Source: DASSKP01 sp035695045 (GTDB lineage: Bacteria; Actinomycetota; Actinomycetes; JAFAQI01). From it: a stretch of DNA of 64,000 bases. The DNA lies in contig DASSEX010000051.1 of assembly GCA_035695045.1 (NCBI GenBank), positions 166,670 through 230,669 on the forward strand. Direction: 5' to 3'. Of the stretch, positions 8,672-17,604 are shown piece by piece (the first letter of the stretch is position 1; the number at the start of each line of letters is the position of its first letter). The translations under genes and the position numbers were made by a program. The notes below the pieces were generated by a model, which was not told where the DNA came from, did not search any database, and saw only the letters and a program-made list of their open reading frames with translations.

Positions 8672-9112
8672 TTATCCGCAGTTCCAGCTCGGGGATGTCG
8701 TCGATATGGCCTGCGTCCCGGCGATGACCAGGTCACGGTGGTTGACGGCCTGTCCGACCGCCCGGAACACGTGCTGTACGCCGGTGACCGCGACGCTGAG
8801 CCCGGCGGTGTACGAGTACGTCCGCGGGACGCGCATCCGCGGGTCGTACGACGACAGCGCACCGACATCGGTCCACTCGGTCGCAGTCGGTGTCTTCATC
8901 TGGAACTGGACGGTTGCGCGGTCGATGCCGTTGGCGTCCTGCCACGCATACTCGATCGCGATCGAACACGTCGCCGCATCGGGGTTGTAGCTCAGCCAGT
9001 CACCGACGAAGGAGCCGGACGGGACCGGTCGGGCCGCACCAGCAGGTGTGCTGAGGAGAGCAACCAGCGCGGCGCCAGCAGCAGTGCTGGCCAGCAGTCG
9101 GAACGTACGCAC
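8672..9112 (-). CDS. Small secreted protein of unknown function
   Basis: A 146-residue exported protein. GGAGGT 6 bases upstream fixes the GTG start at 9112 rather than an in-frame ATG at 9148. The signal peptide ends at STPAGA-ARP. The mature part is a beta-rich domain with two Cys (DAATCSIAIEY and the C-terminal WNCG) that could pair. No family is recognised. It lies downstream of the acylase on the same strand. Confidence 0.65.
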   Translation of the reverse strand: MRTFRLLASTAAGAALVALLSTPAGAARPVPSGSFVGDWLSYNPDAATCSIAIEYAWQDANGIDRATVQFQMKTPTATEWTDVGALSSYDPRMRVPRTYSYTAGLSVAVTGVQHVFRAVGQAVNHRDLVIAGTQAISTTSPSWNCG

Positions 9113-9197
9113 GCGAAACACCTCCGGATCAGACGACGCTGTGCGCACTGATCCTTCGCCGGCGACGCGCCGGGGCCCAGGGTCCTAGGGACGGACT

Positions 9198-12017
9198 TCA
9201 GCGCTGGAAGTCCCAGCAAGCCTCATGAGCTAGCGGCCGTGTCCAGGTTCGTAGCCGGAGAATGCCTGCGCCGACGCCCGCCGCCAGCAGCAGAAGGAAC
9301 CCGGCGATCGCGAGCCTCCCGTTCGACCCGGTCGTCGCCAGCGAGCCGCCGGCCCCGGCAGCGCCATCCGCCTCAGTGTTCAGCAGAGGCATCGGTCGGC
9401 CCGTCGTGAACGCGACATGTTGCACCCAGGTGCCGCGGTCTTCGAACGGCTCGGTCGCGGACGGCCCGATGACCCCGGTCAGCGACTCGATGTGGCTGAT
9501 GCCGTGTGCGCGCCGCCAGGCCTTGGGGTCCTGCCCGTAGACGGACGACAGGTGCGAGATGGCGGAGTCGAGAGCCCGTCGTACGACGACCGACGGCTCC
9601 CGGGCGCCTGTGACGACAGTCGGCGCGCCGAGCCCGGACAAACCCGGACGCAAGACCCGGATCGCGAGGTTGTCCATCGGTGTGGCGTCGTACTGGTGGC
9701 TCTCCGTCGACAACGTGTCGAGACGCGCCTTGTCCTCGGACGGCAGTGCACCGAAGAGCGACCGCTTCGCATCCTTGGTCACCTCCGCGAAGAGCGTCGC
9801 GGCCGGCCCGTCGGTCGTCGACTCCGGCGGCGTCGACATCGGCGAGGATCCGCCCGATGCGCCGGGCGCGTAGGCGCGACCGTCCCACTTCGCGAGCAGC
9901 GAGAGTGCCGACCGCTCGCTCGGCGTCAGGTCGGTGCGCGACCGAAGCGCGAGGAGAAGCGGCAGGTAGCCGCGAGCCCGGTGATCGCTTTCACCCGCGA
10001 GCCGGTCGATCCGCATCAGGTCGTCGGGAGTGAAGTCGCTGCGCGAGGCGAGCTGTCGCTGCAGATCGAGGACTCTGTTCACCGGACCGCCGGGTCGCGT
10101 GTTCGTGCCGGACAGGTCACCGTCGACCCAGCCTGCCGCGGGCTTGGTGTTCCAGTTGACGACGTAGCCATCGGGCGGATCGATGACGTGCGGCATCTCC
10201 TCGTAGGTCAAGTAGCCCTTCGGGTCCTGCGCACCACGCCCGTCCAACGGGAAGCGCTGGTCGACGCCGGCGGGCCGGCGGAAGTAGCGACCCGGATGCC
10301 AGTAGCCGGTGTGGCCCGCCGAGTCGGCAGCGACGATGTTCTCGTTCCACGTCACCTCGCGAACGCCCGCCGCGATGTCGTCCAGGCTGCGCGCGCGATC
10401 CCAACGCAGGATGCCGTTGACCGTGTCGACGTCGTGCTGCCACATCGCGTAGTCGACCGTTCGCGCGCGCCGTCCGTCAGCACTCGTCGCGACGACCGGA
10501 CCATGCACCGTCCGGCACACCTGGTAGTCCTGGCTGAAGGTCGGCGGACCGACCGGAACTCCTTGCACGGCTTCGCGATAGTGCACCGTCTCGGTGCGGC
10601 AGGACTCGTCGTGCCAGGTGCCGTTGTGCAGGTACTGCGGCGGACCGCCCGCCGTCGGGTTCGGTCGCGTCGTCTCGATGAAGCTGTCGATGGTCTTCGA
10701 GTAGCCGGTGGTGAGACCCCATGCCACGTCCGCCGTGTGACCGATCCCGACGGTCGGGATGCCAGGCACACCGACACCGCGCGCGTCGTATCCCCCGCCG
10801 TGCACCTCGAGCTCCCAGAGCAACGACGGGTAGGAGTAGTCGAGCTGCGGGTTGGACGACAGCATCGCGTGTCCGGACGCCGTACGACGTCCGCTGATCG
10901 CGTACGCGAACGAGCCACCGTGCAGGCCGCGCCGCCACGCCTCGAGCCGCTTCACCACGCCGCCGAACTTCGCAGCGTCGACGGGGTGCGCGGTCGTCGG
11001 CGAAGCCGGCGTCGGTGACGGCACCGCCGCGTCACCCGTGCCGGGACCCGACGTCAGGTCGAGAGGGAGACCGTCGGCATACGCGACGGCTTTGGCGTAG
11101 GCACGCGCCTGCGCAGTGGCGGTGCGTGCGGCCGCCGCGAGGTTGCTGAAACGCTCGCCCTTGATGGTCGTGACGGCATGAGGGTCGTCATCCGGATACA
11201 GCGCGGCAAAGGCACGACGTCCCTTCGCTGTCCCGTACTTGTTCTCCAGCCGGCGCAGAGAGGCCACGTTGGCCATCTCGTCACCGCCCTGCGCCGCCAC
11301 GTCGCGCGTGATGTAGACCCCCGATGCCAGCGTGTCCTCGACGGTCCAGTCGGCCGGCGTCGCTTGGAGCACCGCGTACTCCGCCGGCAGCAGTGTCGGA
11401 TCGGACTTCACCTGCTGGATGCGTGCCTCCACTCCGGCCGCATAGCCACGGATCGCGGCACGTCCCGCCGGCGACAAGCGCGCGAGCATGGCGTCGTACT
11501 CGGCGTTCGTGTAGGTGAGCACCCGCTCCTGCAGGTCCGCGGGGACTCCGCTGGGACCGGTGAGCTCGGCAAGCGTGCCGCGAGCAGTCCGGCGGATCGC
11601 GTCGATCTCGAACAGCCGGTCCGACGCTGCCGCGAACCCCGCCCCGAACCACACGTCGTAACCGTTGTCGCCGTAGACGAGCGGAACGCCGTAACGATCG
11701 CGGTAGATCCGGACGCCGGGACGCGGCTCGGTCGGCGTGCCCTCCGGCGGCTGGAAATCGTCGTCTGTGCTGCCGTAGTGCCAGTACGGCGCCCGCTGGT
11801 CGTCCACGTGCGGTCCGAAGTCGCTCGGGTCACCGTCGGCTTCGTACTTTGCCTGCGCCGGAACGGAGAAGAAGCCGCTCTCACCCGGTGGCAGCAGGCT
11901 CTGCGCGCGCAGATGTTCCGGCGGCGCGTCGGCAGCGGTCGAGTGCGGCGCGATCGACACCACCGCCGCGAGGGCGAAGGAGGCAGCGAGCGGCAGGGTC
12001 AGGGCGCGACGGGTCAC
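9198..12017 (-). CDS. Penicillin acylase family hydrolase with LATTG sorting signal
   Basis: A 939-residue Ntn-hydrolase of the penicillin/cephalosporin/AHL acylase family (peptidase S45). After a signal peptide (VTRRALTLPLAASF...) comes the alpha region with RDRYGVPLVYGDNGYDVWFGAGFA. Autocleavage is expected before Ser369 in HGGSFAYAISG, the new N-terminal nucleophile of the beta chain; TWNENIVAAD carries the expected Asn. Residues 893-897 are LATTG, followed by a hydrophobic helix and Arg residues: a sortase E-type LAxTG wall-anchoring signal, here with an unusually long 17-residue tail. The GTG at 12017 is used because longer starts would overlap the secreted-protein gene on the other strand. 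Substrate may be a beta-lactam, acyl-homoserine lactone or other amide. Confidence 0.88.
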   Translation of the reverse strand: MTRRALTLPLAASFALAAVVSIAPHSTAADAPPEHLRAQSLLPPGESGFFSVPAQAKYEADGDPSDFGPHVDDQRAPYWHYGSTDDDFQPPEGTPTEPRPGVRIYRDRYGVPLVYGDNGYDVWFGAGFAAASDRLFEIDAIRRTARGTLAELTGPSGVPADLQERVLTYTNAEYDAMLARLSPAGRAAIRGYAAGVEARIQQVKSDPTLLPAEYAVLQATPADWTVEDTLASGVYITRDVAAQGGDEMANVASLRRLENKYGTAKGRRAFAALYPDDDPHAVTTIKGERFSNLAAAARTATAQARAYAKAVAYADGLPLDLTSGPGTGDAAVPSPTPASPTTAHPVDAAKFGGVVKRLEAWRRGLHGGSFAYAISGRRTASGHAMLSSNPQLDYSYPSLLWELEVHGGGYDARGVGVPGIPTVGIGHTADVAWGLTTGYSKTIDSFIETTRPNPTAGGPPQYLHNGTWHDESCRTETVHYREAVQGVPVGPPTFSQDYQVCRTVHGPVVATSADGRRARTVDYAMWQHDVDTVNGILRWDRARSLDDIAAGVREVTWNENIVAADSAGHTGYWHPGRYFRRPAGVDQRFPLDGRGAQDPKGYLTYEEMPHVIDPPDGYVVNWNTKPAAGWVDGDLSGTNTRPGGPVNRVLDLQRQLASRSDFTPDDLMRIDRLAGESDHRARGYLPLLLALRSRTDLTPSERSALSLLAKWDGRAYAPGASGGSSPMSTPPESTTDGPAATLFAEVTKDAKRSLFGALPSEDKARLDTLSTESHQYDATPMDNLAIRVLRPGLSGLGAPTVVTGAREPSVVVRRALDSAISHLSSVYGQDPKAWRRAHGISHIESLTGVIGPSATEPFEDRGTWVQHVAFTTGRPMPLLNTEADGAAGAGGSLATTGSNGRLAIAGFLLLLAAGVGAGILRLRTWTRPLAHEACWDFQR

Positions 12018-12150
12018 CCAGATGATCTTCGCTCTCGGGCACCCCGGCTCCTGCCGTTGCCTACGCACGGTAACCGCCCGGTTTCGTCCTAATTGCCGGT
12101 TTTTGTGCGGAGGGTCACGGGGAGGGAGACGCTGACGGAGGTGGATCTCG

Positions 12151-12666
12151 ATGAACCGCAAGTCCGCTGCTCTCGGTGCTGCCACCGCGACCCTCTTCGC
12201 CTCGATCGCCGCCACCGCGTTCGCGGAGGGCGGGGGTCCCAACCCGGCAGACCTGCCCTCCGAGAGCCCGTCCGCCATGCCCTCGCTCACGTCGGCGTCC
12301 GCCTCGCCGACGTCGAGCGAGTCGAGCTCGCCCGACCCGGTGCAGAGCGCGCTGTGCGGCCTGGAGTCGAGCGCCTCGCCGGCGCCGTCCGGGTCCGCGT
12401 CCGGCTCACCATCGCCGACGTCGTCGTCGCTGCCACTGCCGGTCGACAGCCTGAGCCCGTCTGCCGGCGCGCGCCAGCAGAGCGCGGGCGACAACACACC
12501 GGCGCCGACGTCCTCGGCGGACCCGTCCAGCACCGCCATGCCGACGCCGAGTGACCCGTGCGCTTCGCCCACCAGCAGCAGCGGCAGCAGTTCCGGCGGC
12601 TACTCCGGTTACGGCCAGGCCGCGGTGCCGCCTGCGCAGGCGCAGCAGCCGAACTTCACCGGCTGA
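12151..12666 (+). CDS. Secreted Ser/Pro/Thr-rich protein
   Basis: A 171-residue protein with GAGGTGG six bases before its ATG and a clear signal peptide (MNRKSAALGAATATLFASIAA, cleavage after AFA). The mature chain is low-complexity Ser, Pro, Ala and Thr with two Cys (SALCGLE and SDPCASP). It ends in a Gly/Ser/Tyr and Ala/Gln-rich stretch. It looks like an unstructured wall-spanning protein. Its stop codon TGA overlaps the ATG of the L,D-transpeptidase by one base, so the two are co-translated and may act together at the wall. Confidence 0.75.
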   Translation: MNRKSAALGAATATLFASIAATAFAEGGGPNPADLPSESPSAMPSLTSASASPTSSESSSPDPVQSALCGLESSASPAPSGSASGSPSPTSSSLPLPVDSLSPSAGARQQSAGDNTPAPTSSADPSSTAMPTPSDPCASPTSSSGSSSGGYSGYGQAAVPPAQAQQPNFTG

Positions 12667-13361
12667 TGCGCAGGCTCGCCGCCCTGCTCACTGCGGCGGG
12701 CTGCATCGCGACGGCCACCGGTTGTGCGGCCGGCGCGAATCCGGCAGCCAGCGGGCAGCGCGACGACTACGCCTACGTCGCCGAGGCGGTCGGCGCGACG
12801 CTACCGGTCTACGCGCGGCCTGGTGGGCCGGTCATCACCACGTTGGCGAACCCCAACGTCTGGCACGACCGTTTGGCGCTGCTCGCCACCGCGCGCAGCG
12901 GTGACTGGCTCAAGGTCCTGCTGCCGATCCGTCCCAACGGCTCGACCGGTTGGGTTCCCGCGTCGTCCGTCCAGCTGACGTGGGACCCCTACCGACTCGT
13001 CGTGGACCTCAGCGCGCATCGACTGACGTTGCTCAACGTCGGTAAGCCGGTGCTGCGGACCCCGGTCGCCGTCGGCAGCCACGCGACCCCCACACCGCGC
13101 GGCGTCTTCTACCTGACCTCGTTGTTGCGCCCACCCGACCCGGCCGGCGCCTACGGGCCCTACGCGTTCGGGCTGTCCGGGTTCTCGCCCGTGCTCAAGA
13201 CCTTCGCCGGCGGTCCCGGCGAGATCGGTCTGCACGGCACCGACGACAAGGCCTCCATCGGTCACTCCGTGACGCACGGATGCATCCGCGTGGCCAACGC
13301 CGTGATCACCCGGCTCGCAGGTCAGCTGCCGCTGGGGACCCCGGTCGTCGTCACCGCCTGA
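12666..13361 (+). CDS. L,D-transpeptidase (YkuD), probable lipoprotein
   Basis: A 231-residue exported enzyme. The N-terminus is a signal peptide with a possible lipobox ending in Cys19 (TATGC). A short SH3-like region with TLANPNVWHDRLALL and GSTGWVPASSVQL precedes the YkuD domain: VVDLSAHRLTLL, TPRGVFYL, IGLHGTDD and the catalytic motif SVTHGCIRVAN with the nucleophilic Cys. Such enzymes make 3-3 cross-links in peptidoglycan, a major part of actinobacterial walls. Translation is coupled to the secreted Ser/Pro-rich gene upstream. Confidence 0.92.
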   Translation: MRRLAALLTAAGCIATATGCAAGANPAASGQRDDYAYVAEAVGATLPVYARPGGPVITTLANPNVWHDRLALLATARSGDWLKVLLPIRPNGSTGWVPASSVQLTWDPYRLVVDLSAHRLTLLNVGKPVLRTPVAVGSHATPTPRGVFYLTSLLRPPDPAGAYGPYAFGLSGFSPVLKTFAGGPGEIGLHGTDDKASIGHSVTHGCIRVANAVITRLAGQLPLGTPVVVTA

Positions 13362-13415
13362 ACGTCACCCGAACGGAGCAAGGAATCCCCCTCGACCAAG
13401 GGGAACACCCAGGAC

Positions 13416-13607
13416 ATGAACGGGGTGCTGACACAGACGGAGGACGCGGATCTTCGCAGGCTGCAGGCGCTGACGCGCTATGCCTCCTCGGCTCCGCTGC
13501 TGCTCGCCCGCTTCGAGGAACTGCGCTCACGCGACCGTCGCGTGACGGTGCGCGAGGTCAGCCCGAGTGAGCTCATCCGTCGCGTCTGGGACGACGACGA
13601 GGAGTAG
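13416..13607 (+). CDS. Small charged hypothetical protein
   Basis: A 63-residue protein with a predicted helical, charged sequence (RRLQALTRYASSAPLLLARFEELRSRDRR) and an acidic end (WDDDEE). A weak AGGA lies 4 bases before the ATG. It lies between the L,D-transpeptidase and katG, whose 3' end it faces. No family recognised; it could be a small regulator or not be expressed. Confidence 0.5.
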   Translation: MNGVLTQTEDADLRRLQALTRYASSAPLLLARFEELRSRDRRVTVREVSPSELIRRVWDDDEE

Positions 13608-13619
13608 TCACCCTCGGCG

Positions 13620-15800
13620 TCAGCGCAGGTCGAAGCGGTCGTTGTTCATGACCTTGTCCCAGGCGGTCACGAAGTCGCGGACGAACTTCTCCTTCGCGTC
13701 GTCCTGCGCGTAGACCTCGGCCAGCGCCCGGAGCTGCGAGTTGGCGCCGAAGACGAGGTCGACAGCGGTCGCCGTCCACTTCACGTCGCCGCCACCACGC
13801 GCACGGCCCTCGTAGACGTTCTCCTCCGAGGAGACCTTCCACTCGGTCCCCTGGTCGAGCAGGTTGACGAAGAAGTCGTTGCTCAGCACGCCCGGCCGAC
13901 CGGTGAAGACTCCGTGCTTGGTGGCGCCGGCGCCCAGCGCCCGCATGCCGCCGATGAGCACCGTCATCTCCGGCGCCGTCAGGTTGAGCATGTAGGCCCG
14001 CTCGACGAGCAGCGTCTCCGGGGAGAGCTTCTCGCCCGCGCGCAGGTAGTTGCGGAACCCGTCCGCCTTCGGCTCCAGCACCTCGAACGACTCGACGTCG
14101 GTCTGCTCCTGCGACGCGTCGGTGCGACCCGGCGCAAAGGGCACCGTGACGTCGTACCCGGCGTCCTTTGCCGCCTTCTCGACCGCAGCGCAACCACCGA
14201 GCACGATCAGGTCGGCGAGAGAGACCTTCTTACCGCCCGACGCCGAGCCGTTGAAGTCCTGCTGTACCTTCTCGAGCGCCTGAAGGACGGAGTCGACGCC
14301 GCTCTGTCGGTTGGACTCCCAGTCCTTCTGGGGCGCGAGCCGGATCCGCGCGCCGTTGGCGCCGCCGCGCTTGTCGGTGCCACGAAAGGTTGCCGCCGAG
14401 GCCCAGGCCGTGGTCACGAGCTGCGACACGGACAGACCGCTGTCGAGCACCTTCGCCTTCAGCGCCGAGATGTCGCTGTCGTCGATCTGTGTGTAGTCGG
14501 CCTCCGGCACCGGGTCCTGCCAGAGCTGCGGCTCGGGGACCCACGGCCCGAGATAGCGCGAGACCGGTCCCATGTCGCGGTGCAGCAGCTTGTACCAAGC
14601 CTTCGCGAAGGCCTGGGCGAACTCGTCCGGGTGCTCCAGGAAGCGCCGCGAGATCGGCCCGTAGATCGGGTCCTCGCGGAGCGCGAGGTCGGTGGTGAGC
14701 ATCGTCGGCTTGCGTTTGTCATTGGGGTCGGCCGGGCCCGGGATCGTCGCCTCGGCGTCCTTCGCGACCCACTGCTTCGCGCCGGCCGGGCTCTCGGTCA
14801 GCTCCCACTCGTGCCCGAAGAGGATCTCGAAGAATCCGTTCGACCAGCGCGTCGGCGTCGACGTCCAGGTGACCTCGAGCCCGCTGGTGATCGTGTCCGC
14901 ACCCTTGCCGCTGCCGTACTCGCTCTTCCAGCCGAGTCCCTGCTGCTCGAGTGGCGCGGCCTCCGGCTCCGGACCGACGAGGTCGGCGTTGCCCGCACCG
15001 TGGGTCTTGCCGAAGGTGTGGCCGCCGGCGATCAGCGCGACCGTCTCCTCGTCGTTCATCGCCATCCGGCGGAACGTCTCGCGGATGTCGCGCGCCGCGG
15101 CGAGCGGGTCCGGGTTGCCGTTCGGTCCCTCGGGGTTGACGTAGATCAGACCCATCTGTACGGCGCCGAGCGGGCCCTGGAGCTCGCGGTCGCCGCTGTA
15201 GCGCTCGTCGCCGAGCCAGGTGTCCTCCGGACCCCAGAAGATCTCCTCCGGCTCCCAGATGTCCTCGCGGCCGAAGCCGAAGCCGAACGTCTTGAAGCCC
15301 ATCTCCTCGAGCGCGACGTTGCCCGCGAAGACGATGAGGTCGGCCCAGGAGATCTGCTGGCCGTACTTCTGCTTGACCGGCCAGAGCAGCCGACGGGCCT
15401 TGTCGAGGTTGGCGTTGTCCGGCCAGCTGTTGAGCGGCGCGAACCGCTGCGCACCCTGCCCGCCACCGCCGCGGCCGTCGTGGATCCGGTAGGTGCCGGC
15501 GGCGTGCCAGGTCATCCGGACGAACAGGCCTCCGTAGTGCCCGTGGTCAGCCGGCCACCAGTCCTGCGAGTCGGTCAGCACGGCCGCGATGTCACGCTTG
15601 AGCGCCTCGACGTCGAGCTGCGAGAACTGCTTCTTGTAGTCGAAGTCAGGACCCAACGGATCGGCCGACGGCGAGTGCGCGTGCAGGGGGCGCAGGTCGG
15701 GCTGGTTGGGCCACCAGTCCCGGTTGCTGCGCGGCCGATGCTCGTCCGCCTTCGGGGAGTCGATTACCGGGTTTTCGCTCTCGCTGCCTCGCTCGGTCAT
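13620..15800 (-). CDS. katG: Catalase-peroxidase KatG
   Basis: A 726-residue bifunctional haem enzyme that breaks down hydrogen peroxide and oxidises organic donors. Full family length, two tandem peroxidase-like domains. The distal haem side shows VRMTWHAAGTYR (Arg, Trp, His), and the proximal His is in ALIAGGHTFGKTHGA. The Met-Tyr-Trp cross-link needed for catalase activity is present as the Trp of MTWH, the Tyr of GLIYVNPEGPNG and the Met of RRMAMNDEE. No furA regulator adjoins it, unlike in mycobacteria. It diverges from arr. Confidence 0.98.
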   Translation of the reverse strand: MTERGSESENPVIDSPKADEHRPRSNRDWWPNQPDLRPLHAHSPSADPLGPDFDYKKQFSQLDVEALKRDIAAVLTDSQDWWPADHGHYGGLFVRMTWHAAGTYRIHDGRGGGGQGAQRFAPLNSWPDNANLDKARRLLWPVKQKYGQQISWADLIVFAGNVALEEMGFKTFGFGFGREDIWEPEEIFWGPEDTWLGDERYSGDRELQGPLGAVQMGLIYVNPEGPNGNPDPLAAARDIRETFRRMAMNDEETVALIAGGHTFGKTHGAGNADLVGPEPEAAPLEQQGLGWKSEYGSGKGADTITSGLEVTWTSTPTRWSNGFFEILFGHEWELTESPAGAKQWVAKDAEATIPGPADPNDKRKPTMLTTDLALREDPIYGPISRRFLEHPDEFAQAFAKAWYKLLHRDMGPVSRYLGPWVPEPQLWQDPVPEADYTQIDDSDISALKAKVLDSGLSVSQLVTTAWASAATFRGTDKRGGANGARIRLAPQKDWESNRQSGVDSVLQALEKVQQDFNGSASGGKKVSLADLIVLGGCAAVEKAAKDAGYDVTVPFAPGRTDASQEQTDVESFEVLEPKADGFRNYLRAGEKLSPETLLVERAYMLNLTAPEMTVLIGGMRALGAGATKHGVFTGRPGVLSNDFFVNLLDQGTEWKVSSEENVYEGRARGGGDVKWTATAVDLVFGANSQLRALAEVYAQDDAKEKFVRDFVTAWDKVMNNDRFDLR

Positions 15801-15887
15801 CGCGGCCGTCTCCTGTTCGCTGGACTCGACCGGAGCCTATGCCCGGGATCCGTCCTCCGCTCGGGCCGGATCCGGCTCCCCGCCGCT

Positions 15888-15893
15888 TACCCT
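15888..15893 (+). promoter_or_regulatory. -10 box TACCCT, leaderless start of arr
   Basis: TACCCT ends 7 bases before the GTG at 15901, fitting a leaderless transcript. Confidence 0.5.
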
Positions 15894-15900
15894 GGCTTGC

Positions 15901-16365
15901 GTGTCCGACGCCGATTCCGACTGCCACGTGCCCGTGACGTTCGACAGCTGTGGCCACGTCTCCGGGCCGTTCTTCCATGGGACCAAGGCGGCACTGGAGA
16001 TCGGCGATGTACTGATGCCCGGCTACCTCTCCAACTTCCACCAGGGGCGGGTGTCCAACAACATCTACTTCGCCGCGGCCATCGAGACCGCGGTCTGGGG
16101 GGCCGAGCTCTCCTCCGCGCTGTCCGGCAGCGAGGAACGTGGCCGCGTCTATGTCGTGGAGCCACTCGGTCCGTTCGAGGACGACCCGAACGTCACCGAC
16201 AAGAGGTTCCCGGGGAACCCGACCCGATCCTTCCGCTCCCGACACGGCCTTCGGGTGGTCGACGAGGTCGCAGACTGGCAGGGACACGAACCAGAGGTCC
16301 TGAGCCAGATGCTGGACAACCTCGCGCGGCTGCGCGCGCAGGGTCTCGACGTGATCGAGGACTAG
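15901..16365 (+). CDS. arr: Rifampin ADP-ribosyltransferase Arr
   Basis: A 154-residue enzyme that inactivates rifamycins by adding ADP-ribose from NAD. It carries the family motifs FFHGTKAALEIGD (catalytic His), GYLSNF, YFAAAIETAVWGAEL and the signature FEDDPNVTDKRFPGNPTRS with the conserved Asp. The frame is open further upstream, but the GTG at 15901 gives the usual Arr length and has a -10 box 7 bases ahead. The N-terminal 18 residues (SDADSDCHVPVTFDSCG) are a little longer than in the mycobacterial enzyme. Arr is often chromosomal in Actinomycetota. Confidence 0.95.
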   Translation: MSDADSDCHVPVTFDSCGHVSGPFFHGTKAALEIGDVLMPGYLSNFHQGRVSNNIYFAAAIETAVWGAELSSALSGSEERGRVYVVEPLGPFEDDPNVTDKRFPGNPTRSFRSRHGLRVVDEVADWQGHEPEVLSQMLDNLARLRAQGLDVIED

Positions 16366-16372
16366 TCAGGCA

Positions 16373-17503
16373 TCACGCAGCGTGCGCTACCTGGCGGCGC
16401 AGCGCTGCCAGCGTGGCGGCGTGCCCTGCCCGCATGAACGTCGGCCACTCACGGGTGTCCACGAACTGCTCGTAGAACCCCGTGCCGGCGACCTTCTGGT
16501 ACGGGACCGGTTCGACCAGGATCGTGCGGGCACTTTCGCGCAGCCGGGCCAAGTGCTCGCGCGCGAGCTGAATCTGCTGGCACGTGCGCACCTGCGACGC
16601 GGCATACACGATGCTCAGTGCATGCCCGTCCCAACCGGTCACGTCCTCGCCGCGGAACTCATGCGGGTAGAAGCCGTTGAGCGCCAGAGCCGTGTCGACG
16701 GGCGGCTCGATGTCGAGCACCGGCCGCACGGGGAAGATGTCCACGATCCCGCCGTCGCACCACTTCAGACCGTCCATCGTCACCGGCTGGACGAACAGCG
16801 GCAGTGAGACGGCCATCCGGATGGCCCGAGCGACGGGCAGATCCGGGTAGGTGCGCGGGCCGAGGTACTCGAGCCGGTTGTGCTCGACGTTCCAGATCGG
16901 TGCGTACGTCGGCGTCTTCAGGCTGCCCAACGTGAGGTCACCGAAGTGCTGCCGGTAGAAGGCCTCCAGCCGGTCCCCGCGCAGCAAGCCGGCCCACCCG
17001 CGCGCCAGCGTCGGCAGCAGGGCCGCAACCTCGCGCCAGCCGGGGTCGACGTAATCGGCCGGGCGGAGGGACGCGGTCATCTCGGCGACCTCGGCGGCCG
17101 GCATGCCGGCGCCGAGCGGGAAACCGAAGAGCGCGGACCCCGAGCACACCGAGTACACAGCGGTCGGAGTGTTCGTCTCCTCGAGCGCGCGGGCGACGCC
17201 GACGAGCGAGGCCAACGCGCCGCTGCCGCCCGTGGAAACGACGCCCACCCGACCTGGAAGCGGTGCGGGCGGCGTACCGCGAAGCGGCCGGAAGATCGCA
17301 CCCGGCTCGGGGCGACGGTCGATCGGCAGGGGCAACAGGCCGCGGCGGATCGTGTCGAGGAACCCGGCGTCGTGGCGAAGCGCAGACGCCACGTCACGAG
17401 CCCGGACAATCACGTCGAAGTACTGACGCATCCGAAAGATGTCTACTGCCGCATCCAGAAGGGTGTGGGGCTGCCGGTCGGTGGCATTCGGCATGGCACT
17501 CAC
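16373..17503 (-). CDS. Patatin-like phospholipase family protein, degenerate elbow
   Basis: A 376-residue protein with a patatin-type alpha/beta domain. The oxyanion loop is STGGSGALASLVGVARAL (residues about 89-106) and the catalytic Asp lies in WCDGGIVDIFPV. The nucleophile elbow, usually GxSxG, reads YSVCSGSALFG: the Ser is kept but the flanking glycines are Val and Ser. Activity may therefore be altered. The C-terminal 100 residues are helical and Arg-rich. It is a single gene, with no link to the second patatin at 52861. Confidence 0.8.
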   Translation of the reverse strand: MSAMPNATDRQPHTLLDAAVDIFRMRQYFDVIVRARDVASALRHDAGFLDTIRRGLLPLPIDRRPEPGAIFRPLRGTPPAPLPGRVGVVSTGGSGALASLVGVARALEETNTPTAVYSVCSGSALFGFPLGAGMPAAEVAEMTASLRPADYVDPGWREVAALLPTLARGWAGLLRGDRLEAFYRQHFGDLTLGSLKTPTYAPIWNVEHNRLEYLGPRTYPDLPVARAIRMAVSLPLFVQPVTMDGLKWCDGGIVDIFPVRPVLDIEPPVDTALALNGFYPHEFRGEDVTGWDGHALSIVYAASQVRTCQQIQLAREHLARLRESARTILVEPVPYQKVAGTGFYEQFVDTREWPTFMRAGHAATLAALRRQVAHAA

Positions 17504-17604
17504 CTCATGGGCATCCTGCGCTTGCCACAGCGGTCGGCACCAGGGCCGAACGTCAGCCTCTTGCGCCCGACTTCGTCGGCCAGTCCAGCGATGTCAGAGA
17601 CCGG

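Noticed and set aside
9193..9213. Hairpin GGACTTC/GAAGTCC as terminator of the acylase gene
   Set aside because: It overlaps the stop codon itself, is only 7 bp, and could be chance or coding constraint.
12018..12572. 185-codon N-terminal extension of the penicillin acylase frame
   Set aside because: It would overlap the secreted Ser/Pro-rich gene on the other strand, and the signal peptide begins at the GTG at 12017.
13914..16475. 853-codon plus-strand open frame opposite katG
   Set aside because: It is the antisense of katG and arr region, Arg/Val/Glu-rich without any domain; katG is unmistakable on the minus strand.
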